DNA of 51,376 bases from Chloroflexota bacterium (GTDB taxonomy: Bacteria > Chloroflexota > UBA6077 > FW602-bin22 > JACPRP01). The notes under the pieces are model-generated. The model saw only the letters and a program-made list of their open reading frames with translations. It made no database searches and had not been told where the DNA came from. Both the position numbers and the translations under genes were made by a program. The stretch is from positions 1 to 51,376 of the forward strand of contig JACPRP010000067.1 of NCBI GenBank assembly GCA_016189905.1, in the 5' to 3' direction. Shown here piece after piece: positions 24,658 to 31,453 of this stretch; positions within the stretch are counted from its first letter, which is position 1; each line of letters opens with the position of its first letter.

Positions 24658-25710
24658 CTAGCCTCCGATCTCGGACATGATGCGGCCTGTCGGAACTTTT
24701 CGCTCGCTGAGGCGATGTCCCTCTGGCTTGATGGCCGCGGCCTCGACGAAAAGTCGCCTGATATCGTCGATGGTTGCGCCCTGGCGCAGCGGTGTGCGCA
24801 GGTCGAGCTCATCGTCCCACAGCAAACACGGGCGCAGACGTCCATCGGAGGTCAGCCTCAGACGATTGCAGTCGAAGCAAAAGTGATCGCTGACGGGGCT
24901 GATGAACCCGATCGTGCCTCTGGCGTCGGGGAGCCGGAAATAGCGCGCCGGCCCGTTGGGCAAAGAATCGGCCATCGAATCGGCTAATGAATTGGCCTTT
25001 ATCGGGCAGCCATCGCCGTCGAGGAACTCCCCTCGTATGTCAGGCAGCAGCGGACCAAGCACGGCGATCCTCTCCTTGATTTCGCGGATCGACATATAGC
25101 CATTTTCGCTCAGATCTGTAGACTGTCCTATAGGCATAAGCTCGATGAAGCGGATGTTCCAATCGTTTTCCTGGGTCATCGCCGCGAGATCGACAAGCTC
25201 GTCGTCGTTCACGCCGCGCACGACGACCACGTTAATCTTGATCGGACGCAGCCCAACCTCGTAGGCGGCCTGGATGCCGGCCATCACTTTATGGAAGCCC
25301 GGAACACTCGTGATCCTGGCGAATCTGTCGGGGCGCAGCGTATCCAGGCTCACGTTGACCCGCCGTAGGCCTGCGGCTCGCAGCGCCTCGGCGTGCGTGG
25401 CCAGTAGCATCCCGTTCGTCGTCATCGCGATGTCGTCGATGCCGGGGATATCGGCCAGCATCCTGACGAGGTCGACCATTCCCGCGCGAACCAGTGGCTC
25501 GCCGCCGGTCAAGCGGACCTTGTTGAGGCCGAGATCCGCCGCCGCGCGCACGATCAGCGCTATCTCCTCGTAGGTGAGCAGGTCCGTCTGACAGCGATTG
25601 ATGGCGCCTTCCTGGGGCATACAATAGAAGCACCTGAAGTTGCACCGATCTGTCACCGAGATTCGCAGGTACTTTATAGGTCTGTTGAAGCCATCGCGCA
25701 GGCAGGCCAT
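24658..25710 (-). CDS. moaA: GTP 3',8-cyclase MoaA
   Basis: A 350-residue radical-SAM enzyme catalysing the first step of molybdenum-cofactor synthesis. The SAM cluster motif is C23-N-F-R-C27-F-Y-C30, the second cluster cysteines are in FCFDCNRLRLTSDGRLRPC, and the protein ends in the characteristic Gly-Gly. I start it at the ATG at 25710 behind a purine-rich ribosome site; the frame stays open to 25800 inside the upstream gene but adds nothing family-like. A segment of about 20 residues (DGDGCPIKANSLADSMADSLPN) before GTIGFISPVSDHFC is longer than usual. The gap to the upstream TrmO-FmdE gene is four bases. Confidence 0.96.
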   Translation of the reverse strand: MACLRDGFNRPIKYLRISVTDRCNFRCFYCMPQEGAINRCQTDLLTYEEIALIVRAAADLGLNKVRLTGGEPLVRAGMVDLVRMLADIPGIDDIAMTTNGMLLATHAEALRAAGLRRVNVSLDTLRPDRFARITSVPGFHKVMAGIQAAYEVGLRPIKINVVVVRGVNDDELVDLAAMTQENDWNIRFIELMPIGQSTDLSENGYMSIREIKERIAVLGPLLPDIRGEFLDGDGCPIKANSLADSMADSLPNGPARYFRLPDARGTIGFISPVSDHFCFDCNRLRLTSDGRLRPCLLWDDELDLRTPLRQGATIDDIRRLFVEAAAIKPEGHRLSERKVPTGRIMSEIGG

Positions 25711-25714
25711 GTCG

Positions 25715-26566
25715 CTACCCTCCCCCTCCGCATCGACCCTGGTGGCTGCCGGACACGGCTGCCGCGGAGCCCTCTGCGATCGTAAACATGCTGGAGACAT
25801 CCATTGTGAGCAGAATTTCGTCGTCGGAAACGTCGATTCGTTCTACAGGCTCGTACCGCAGGGCTCTTTGTCCGAGGATAGCCGTCCAGGAGCTGCCGGT
25901 GTGGCAGGTCAGGCGTCCGTTGCCGAGCGTCGCGCCGGTGGTTCCCTGCACGGCGTCGGCGATGCAGCCATCATTTCCAAGCTCAAACCGCAGCCCGGGG
26001 TTTCTCGGCGAAATGTTCCAGCGCCTCGCCACATCGAAGACCATCTTGACCCCCATCAGAAGCCCGCGACAGGAACGGCCGTGGAAGTTAAACGCTTGCG
26101 CGCGAAGGAGATCGAGCATGAGATTCGGGTCGCGCTGCGGCAAGGGCAGCATGTCCCAGAAGCCGCGCGGCGCGAAGACGGTGTCCCAGCCGAGAGAGTA
26201 TGACTTGATATCTATGACCGGGGTGCCGTCGATCAGGTCCAGGCGCTCCAGGAAGAGGTTACGTCCTTCGACCTTCAGCAGCTTCGTCGCGCTGATCCCC
26301 AGCGGATTCGGCCGCGACGGGGACCTCAGTGAAAAGACGCCTTTGAGCAGCGGCAGGTTCTCTGGTCCGACCTTATCGAGGCGCAACGCCCGACGGTCGG
26401 CGGCGTGCATCCAGGAGATGACGACGATATGGCTGCTGTCCTCGATTCCCAGCAGTCCGTCTTCATATTCAGGAAAAACCTCCACCGTCGCCGAGCTGCC
26501 TCTGTGTGGCATCTCCCGGGTGGTAGCGATCGACGAATGCACCGCGCCAATGGGCTTTATGAGCAC
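25715..26566 (-). CDS. TrmO (TsaA)-FmdE fusion protein
   Basis: A 283-residue two-domain protein. Residues 1 to about 140 match TrmO/TsaA, the SAM-dependent enzyme that methylates N6-threonylcarbamoyladenosine in tRNA (early HRGSSATVEV, then LRSPSRPNPLG at 80-90 and DLIDGTPVIDIKSY at 110-123). Residues 152-250 resemble FmdE: FHGRSCRGLLMGVK (H162, C166) and GNDGCIADAVQGTTGATLGNG (C201), a zinc/pterin-associated module that accompanies molybdenum or tungsten formylmethanofuran dehydrogenase. The HGxxC motif reads HGRSC-R where most members have HGHxCPG. The glycine-rich tail is low complexity. As first gene of the riboswitch-controlled moa operon, it probably serves molybdopterin or molybdoenzyme metabolism rather than only tRNA modification. 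Confidence 0.82.
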   Translation of the reverse strand: MLIKPIGAVHSSIATTREMPHRGSSATVEVFPEYEDGLLGIEDSSHIVVISWMHAADRRALRLDKVGPENLPLLKGVFSLRSPSRPNPLGISATKLLKVEGRNLFLERLDLIDGTPVIDIKSYSLGWDTVFAPRGFWDMLPLPQRDPNLMLDLLRAQAFNFHGRSCRGLLMGVKMVFDVARRWNISPRNPGLRFELGNDGCIADAVQGTTGATLGNGRLTCHTGSSWTAILGQRALRYEPVERIDVSDDEILLTMDVSSMFTIAEGSAAAVSGSHQGRCGGGG

Positions 26567-26587
26567 GTAGCCTCCTGGAAAGCAATG

Positions 26588-26618
26588 AAAAACGGCCTCT
26601 CTGGATCAGAGACGCCGT
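26588..26618 (-). terminator. Intrinsic terminator in the moa leader
   Basis: On the minus strand ACGGC (26618-26614) pairs with GCCGT (26596-26592) and CTCTG pairs with CAGAG inside; TTTT follows. It stands between the riboswitch candidate and the start codon at 26566, where it can abort transcription, the expected expression platform of a ligand-sensing leader. Confidence 0.8.
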
Positions 26619-26654
26619 CACAGTCGGAGTTTCGCAACTGCCGAATAGGCTGTG

Positions 26655-26795
26655 CAGCGTTCTCCTTTCCAAGCACGGGTGGCGCAGGCGTTTCCACCTG
26701 AACCAGTGGGGCGAACCACATCGCCCACTTGGCCACCAGCCTTGAGTGCGCTCGCCAGAGCGTTGCCCTTTAGGTCTGGTGGCTCGGAGAATACC
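26655..26795 (-). ncRNA. Moco-type riboswitch candidate
   Basis: On the minus strand the leader contains CTCCGAGCC followed by a long-range stem GCCACCAG... with CTGGTGGC (26776-26783 with 26732-26739, eight perfect pairs), AAAGGGCAACGCT within it, a second stem AGTGGG-CGA/TCGCCCCACT (about 26703-26728), and a CAGGTG-GAAA-CGCCTG stem with a GNRA tetraloop (about 26685-26700), ending in GGAAAGGAG. This set of elements and the position ahead of moaA/moaC agree with the Moco RNA family; the tungsten-cofactor variant cannot be excluded. An intrinsic terminator follows, so cofactor excess would shut off trmO-fmdE, moaA and moaC. I assigned it by eye, not by covariance model. Confidence 0.75.
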
Positions 26796-26815
26796 GCTAT
26801 CGTGTTCGCCTGTCT

Positions 26816-26845
26816 AATGTAGCATAACCCGATGTGGGACGTCAA
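26816..26845 (-). promoter_or_regulatory. Sigma70-like promoter of the moa operon
   Basis: On the minus strand TTGACG (26845-26840) and TACATT (26821-26816) are 18 nt apart, placing the start near 26809, just before the riboswitch candidate. Confidence 0.7.
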
Positions 26846-26878
26846 GATATCCGCATTATTGGGTAAGTTTCCTCCAAA

Positions 26879-26908
26879 TTGACATGTGTGGCTGGCCGGT
26901 GCTACACT
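26879..26908 (+). promoter_or_regulatory. Sigma70-like promoter for sbcDC
   Basis: TTGACA (26879-26884) and TACACT (26903-26908) with an 18-nt spacer, diverging from the moa promoter 34 bp away. The expected start is near 26915, about 80-140 nt before the possible sbcD start codons. Confidence 0.65.
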
Positions 26909-26995
26909 TTCGGCAGCTTGTAAGAGTTCAGATTAACCGAGCTGATCTATCGTCTGTCCCGGTCTTCAGAGGAAGGAGGGGAAAGACGGGGTGAC

Positions 26996-28279
26996 GTGCC
27001 TGCCGAAAGTCTGAACGTTTACCGCAGCTTTCTCTTTCGAGAGGTACCCCACTTGGCGAAGCTAAGACTGCTGCACCTGGCAGATATTCACCTGGGAATA
27101 GAGCGATACGGACGGGTGGATCCGGCGACGGGGCTTAACTCGCGGCTGCTGGATTTCACGGCGAGCTTCGATAAGGCGGTCGATTATGCCCTCGAAAACG
27201 AGGTCGATCTGGTCGTCTTCTGCGGCGATGCCTATCGCAATCGGGACCCGAACCCCACCTATCAGCGGGAGTTCGCCAGACGAATCCATCGCCTGGCCCG
27301 CAACGGCGTGCGCGTGTTCTTGCTCGTCGGCAATCACGACCTGCCGCTGTCGGCTGGCCGCGCCAACGCGATCGACATCTTCGAGACGCTGGAGGTCGAG
27401 AACGTCGTCATCGGCCGCAAGCCAGGGTTGTATGATATCGAAACCCGACACGGCGGCGTGCAGATCGTCGCCATCCCCTGGCTGGCGCGCAATCAGATAC
27501 TGTCCAAAGAGGAGCACAAGGACAAGACGATCGCGGAGATCAACGATATCTTCGGCGAGTATCTGGCGCGGCGGATCGAGGACCTCGCCGGGCGGCTGGA
27601 TCCGCAGGTGCCATCGATCCTGGCGGCCCATTTCTCCGTGATGGGTGCCGTTTTCGGGTCGGAGAAAAGCGTGATGCTGGGACAGGACATCGTCATCCCG
27701 AGGAGCGTTGTATCGAATCGGGCTTTTGACTACGTGGCGCTGGGCCACGTGCACAAGCATCAGGTGATCGGCAACTATCCGCTCGTCGTGTACGCCGGGA
27801 GCCTCGAGCGCATCGACTTCGGCGAGGAGGGCGAGGAGAAAGGCTTCGTCGTCGTCGATCTGGAGAAGGGCGCGGCCGAATACCGGTTCCAGCCGGTCGC
27901 GGCGCGGCGCTTCCTGACCATCGAGGTCAGTGCCGAAGGGGACGACCCGACCGAAGAGATCCTCGCGGCGATCGGCAAGCAATCCCTGGAAGGCGCCATC
28001 GTGCGGCTGTTCGTCAAGACGACCCCCGACAGGGAGCCTAAGATCAACGACGGCGAGGTGCGGCGCGCCCTCAAGGACGCCTATTGCCTGGCGACGATAT
28101 CGCGACAGGTCGACCGCAAGACGCGCAAGGTGATCGCCGGCGACCTGATCGAGGAGATGCTCCCGCTGGAGGCGCTGGAGCTTTACCTGAAGGCGAAGCA
28201 GTACGCGCCCGAGCGGCGCAAGCTTCTGCTCGAATACGCCGATCGATTGATGGGTGAGGGTTTGAATGATTCCCATTAG
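26996..28279 (+). CDS. sbcD: Exonuclease subunit SbcD (Mre11-like)
   Basis: A 427-residue metallophosphoesterase, nuclease subunit of the SbcCD complex that opens hairpins and processes double-strand ends. The five phosphoesterase motifs are visible: HLADIHLG, FCGDAYRNRDP, VGNHDLPLS, AAHFSVMG and ALGHVHKH. Two starts are possible: GTG at 26996 after a GGAGGGG-like region, or TTG at 27053 (MAKLRLLHLADIH) with GAGAGG eight bases upstream. The second gives a length and N-terminus closer to the family, the first adds 19 residues. It overlaps sbcC by 14 bp, so the two subunits are translationally coupled. Confidence 0.93.
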   Translation: MPAESLNVYRSFLFREVPHLAKLRLLHLADIHLGIERYGRVDPATGLNSRLLDFTASFDKAVDYALENEVDLVVFCGDAYRNRDPNPTYQREFARRIHRLARNGVRVFLLVGNHDLPLSAGRANAIDIFETLEVENVVIGRKPGLYDIETRHGGVQIVAIPWLARNQILSKEEHKDKTIAEINDIFGEYLARRIEDLAGRLDPQVPSILAAHFSVMGAVFGSEKSVMLGQDIVIPRSVVSNRAFDYVALGHVHKHQVIGNYPLVVYAGSLERIDFGEEGEEKGFVVVDLEKGAAEYRFQPVAARRFLTIEVSAEGDDPTEEILAAIGKQSLEGAIVRLFVKTTPDREPKINDGEVRRALKDAYCLATISRQVDRKTRKVIAGDLIEEMLPLEALELYLKAKQYAPERRKLLLEYADRLMGEGLNDSH

Positions 28280-30830
28280 CCTGCGGCTGCAGAACTTCCT
28301 TTGCTATCGCGATAACGTGCCGCCCCTGTCGTTCGCGGGATTTCACGTCGTGTGTCTATCGGGTGACAATGGCAACGGCAAGTCCGCGCTGCTCGACGCG
28401 ATCACCTGGGCGCTGTGGGGCAAGGCCCGCGTCGACGACCGCGAGCTCATCCACGTCGGCAGGACCGATATGGAGGTCGAGTTCGAGTTTGCGCTGGGGG
28501 CAGACCGCTATCGCGTCATCAGGAAGCGCAGCTTCAAGTTCGGCGGGAAGAACGTGCGCATGCAGCTTGTCCTGGACTTCCAGGTCTGCCACGACGAGAC
28601 ATTCCGTTCCATCGCCGGCAACTCGGCGGACGAAACGCAGAAGAAGATCGTGGAAACGTTGCGCATGGAATATGACACCTTCGTCAACTCCGCCTTTCTG
28701 CGGCAGGGGAGGGCCGACGAGTTCACGGCGAAGGCGCCGGCGAAGCGTAAAGAGGTCCTCGCCGACATCCTTGGCCTCGGATACTACGATGAGTTGGCGG
28801 AGCGGGCGAAGGCGCGTGTGAAGCGGTGCCAGGCGGAGGCCGCCGACCTGATGGCCAGCGTCAGGGAGATCGACCGAGAGCTGGCGCGCAAGCCCGAGTT
28901 CGAGGCGCAGCTCAAGGCCGTTCAACACGAGCTGAAGGGGATCGAAAACGCCATAGCCGGCGTGGAGGTCGAAGTCGCCACGGCGAAGGCGCGCAAGAGC
29001 GAGCTTGACATAAAGGCGCGCCAACTTGCCGACCTGGAGGGGCGGATCCGCCAGGTCAAGCAGGAGATCGGCGAGCTGCGTTGCGAGATCGAGCGGCTTG
29101 GCCAGCGGATACGCGGGTATGAAGAGGTCCTGGTCGAGAAGGACGACATCGAGCGGGGCTACGTGCGGTTGAACGACGCCCGGGCGACGGTCGCGGACCT
29201 CGACGAAAGGATGTCACGGCTGATGGCGCTGAAAGACCGTGAGGGTATCCTGGCGCGGGGAATCGCCGAGGCGAAGAACGCGCTCGTCGCCGACCGCCGG
29301 GTGATCCTCGGCGACGTCGAAAGCCTGCAGAAGCGCGGCGCGCAGGCGCCCGCCCTGGAAAAGCAACTGCGCTCGTTGCAAGAGCAGGCGCACTCCCTCG
29401 GGGACCTCGACGCCCGCCGCGACGAAAGACGCGAGTTCGCGCAGTCGTGCCGCAGCCAGATCGATTTCCTCAAGGCGATGAACGCGCAATTGCACCAGGA
29501 TATGAAGGACGTCAAGGGGAAGCTCGACTTCGTCGCGAAGGCCGGGTCGTCCTGTCCTCTTTGTGAGAGCGATCTCGGTCCTTCAGGACGCGACAGGCTG
29601 GCCGCCAGGTTCAAGGAAGAGGGCGGCCGGATGGGCGACGTCTTTCGGGACAACGTGAAGCAGATCGAGCAAACGGAGCGCGACGTTCAGGCCGCGCAGG
29701 GCGAGATAGCCAGGATCGAGAAGTCGCTGCAGGAAAGGCAATCGCTGCAGCGCCAGATCGCGATGCTCGAAAAAGGGCTGGCCGATGCGCGGGAGGCCGA
29801 GGAGCAACTGGGCGGGGCGAGAGAGCGGCTCGAACAGGTGAGCGGCCGGATCGAGCGAGGAGAATACGCCGAGGCCGCACAGCGAGAGCTCGCCGAGGTT
29901 CGCGCTCAGATGCTGGCCCTTGGTTATGACGAGGAGCGGCACCGAAGCGTGAAGGGCGCCCTGGCCTCGCTGCAGCGGTACGAGGCGCTGAAGCTGCGTC
30001 TCGACGACGCCGGTGTACGGGTAGGCGAGGAGCGGGCCGCGCTGGCGCGCACGGAAAACGGCGTGACCCGCTGGCAGGCCGTGCTGGAAGGCGACGCGCA
30101 GCAGCACGAGGCCCTGGCCGTCGAGCTACGGCAGCTTCCCGAGGTGGAGCGTAGGATAGCGGACGCCGAGCGCAAGCTCGAGAGTCTTCTGAGCCAGCAG
30201 GCCGAGGTGCGTCTGAGACTTGGGCAGGCGCAGCAGATGCTCAACCATTGTGGCTATCTGGAGCGCGAGCGGGCCGAGAGGATCGCGGCGCAGGCGAAGG
30301 CGGCGGAGGCAGAGGCGATCTACCGCGACCTGCTGGCGGCCTTTGGGAAGAACGGCGTGCAGGCGATGATCATCGAAAGCGCGCTGCCCGAGATCGAGGA
30401 TGAGGCGAACGCGCTGCTGGCCAGGATGACGGATAATCGTCTTCACGTGACGCTGGAGACGCAGAAGGCGCAGCTCGACGGGGGGCTCAAGGAGACGCTG
30501 GAGATACGCATCGCCGACGAGCTGGGAATCCGCAGCTACGACACCTACAGCGGGGGCGAAGCGTTTCGGATCAATTTCGCGCTGCGTGTTGCCCTGAGCA
30601 AGCTGCTGGCACGCCGGGCTGGCGCGCGCCTGCAAACCCTCGTCGTGGACGAAGGCTTCGGCACCCTCGACACCGCCGGCCGCGACAGCCTGGTCGAGGC
30701 CATCAACAGCGTCAGCGACGACTTCGAAAAGATAATCGTTGTAACGCACATCCAGGAGCTAAAAGACGCCTTTCCCGCGCGGATCGACATCGTTAAGGAC
30801 GTCGAGGGGTCGCAGATAGTTGTGAGCTAG
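28266..30830 (+). CDS. sbcC: Exonuclease subunit SbcC (Rad50-like ATPase)
   Basis: An 854-residue SMC-like ATPase. Walker A is GDNGNGKS (33-40); two long coiled-coil arms (about 180-425 and 450-690) flank the zinc-hook CPLC at 430-433; the C-terminal head has the signature YSGGEAFRINFALR and Walker B LVVDEGFGTLD. ATP binding by the heads controls the SbcD nuclease, and the hook joins two complexes. The arms are shorter than in E. coli SbcC (about 1,050 residues total) but within the range of Rad50-like bacterial members. Confidence 0.95.
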   Translation: MIPISLRLQNFLCYRDNVPPLSFAGFHVVCLSGDNGNGKSALLDAITWALWGKARVDDRELIHVGRTDMEVEFEFALGADRYRVIRKRSFKFGGKNVRMQLVLDFQVCHDETFRSIAGNSADETQKKIVETLRMEYDTFVNSAFLRQGRADEFTAKAPAKRKEVLADILGLGYYDELAERAKARVKRCQAEAADLMASVREIDRELARKPEFEAQLKAVQHELKGIENAIAGVEVEVATAKARKSELDIKARQLADLEGRIRQVKQEIGELRCEIERLGQRIRGYEEVLVEKDDIERGYVRLNDARATVADLDERMSRLMALKDREGILARGIAEAKNALVADRRVILGDVESLQKRGAQAPALEKQLRSLQEQAHSLGDLDARRDERREFAQSCRSQIDFLKAMNAQLHQDMKDVKGKLDFVAKAGSSCPLCESDLGPSGRDRLAARFKEEGGRMGDVFRDNVKQIEQTERDVQAAQGEIARIEKSLQERQSLQRQIAMLEKGLADAREAEEQLGGARERLEQVSGRIERGEYAEAAQRELAEVRAQMLALGYDEERHRSVKGALASLQRYEALKLRLDDAGVRVGEERAALARTENGVTRWQAVLEGDAQQHEALAVELRQLPEVERRIADAERKLESLLSQQAEVRLRLGQAQQMLNHCGYLERERAERIAAQAKAAEAEAIYRDLLAAFGKNGVQAMIIESALPEIEDEANALLARMTDNRLHVTLETQKAQLDGGLKETLEIRIADELGIRSYDTYSGGEAFRINFALRVALSKLLARRAGARLQTLVVDEGFGTLDTAGRDSLVEAINSVSDDFEKIIVVTHIQELKDAFPARIDIVKDVEGSQIVVS

Positions 30831-30885
30831 CCCACTTGTCCATGGGGTACACTCTTCACCCACCTTCTCTGGCACTGTGATCAGC

Positions 30886-31143
30886 TTACTTGCCTCGTGA
30901 GCGGAATAGTTCTGCAATCAGCGCGGATGAGTCCATTTCCAGGTAGACTGCCACCTCTTTCACCACTCCGCTGAACGTGCCCACTCGGAGAGGACCATGC
31001 TTCGGGACCGTTACGTGGTGCTCTGTCCCTTTCAGGGATGAGGTGAGTCGCATATGGCTACCAGTTTGCCGCGTTACCTGATAGCCGTACTTTTTCAGCC
31101 GTCGCGCCAGTTCGTCGCCGCCGACGTCTCGCGGCAGCTTCAT
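30886..31143 (-). CDS. hicA: HicA-family mRNA interferase toxin
   Basis: An 85-residue protein with the HicA double-stranded-RNA-binding-like fold: GDELARRLKKYGYQVTRQTGSHMRLT, in which the histidine of GSHMRL is the catalytic residue, then HHVTVPKHGPLRVGTF and a C-terminal helix. HicA cleaves mRNA and is blocked by HicB. It overlaps the upstream HicB gene by four bases (ATGA). It lies convergent with sbcC, 55 bp apart. Confidence 0.9.
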   Translation of the reverse strand: MKLPRDVGGDELARRLKKYGYQVTRQTGSHMRLTSSLKGTEHHVTVPKHGPLRVGTFSGVVKEVAVYLEMDSSALIAELFRSRGK

Positions 31144-31349
31144 ACGGCGAGAACCTCGTCTTTGACGAAGTGGAGGCGTATCAGTGACGGCCTATTTGGC
31201 TCATCGAAATGGCACCGCACCGCATCCTGCACCATCTCCCTCAGCTCTTCAAAAGTATCGGCTTCAGTAAAGATAGCTTGACCGAGCGCTTGCGCCTGAT
31301 ATCCCCCTTCCGGAGCCTCCTCGACCAGGAAGATGATTTCCTTCGCCAT
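31140..31349 (-). CDS. hicB: HicB-family antitoxin, short form
   Basis: A 69-residue protein with the HicB N-terminal fold (IFLVEEAPEGGYQAQALGQAIFTEADTFEELREMVQDAV). It lacks the C-terminal DNA-binding domain present in full-length HicB, so autoregulation would need another factor or may be absent. AGGAGG precedes the ATG. Order and overlap (antitoxin first, ATGA junction) are those of a functional pair. Confidence 0.88.
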   Translation of the reverse strand: MAKEIIFLVEEAPEGGYQAQALGQAIFTEADTFEELREMVQDAVRCHFDEPNRPSLIRLHFVKDEVLAV

Positions 31350-31398
31350 AGTTCAGCCTCCTTGGTAATAGTTGCCGCTGAGCGCAAGTCAGCCTGAA

Positions 31399-31413
31399 CC
31401 AGCAACTTGCTGG
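31399..31413. promoter_or_regulatory. 15-bp palindrome upstream of hicBA
   Basis: CCAGCAACTTGCTGG is a perfect 7-1-7 palindrome 50 bp before the hicB start codon. Its place suggests an operator or a short leader hairpin. The HicB here lacks a DNA-binding domain, so the binding partner is uncertain. Confidence 0.45.
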
Positions 31414-31453
31414 TCACCGGATAATGTAACACAAGTCGTGCCATTCTGTCTCC

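Noticed and set aside
25715-26566. Evidence for methanogenesis or formylmethanofuran dehydrogenase
   Set aside because: Only an FmdE-like domain is present, fused to TrmO and in a moa operon; no FmdA-D genes are nearby.
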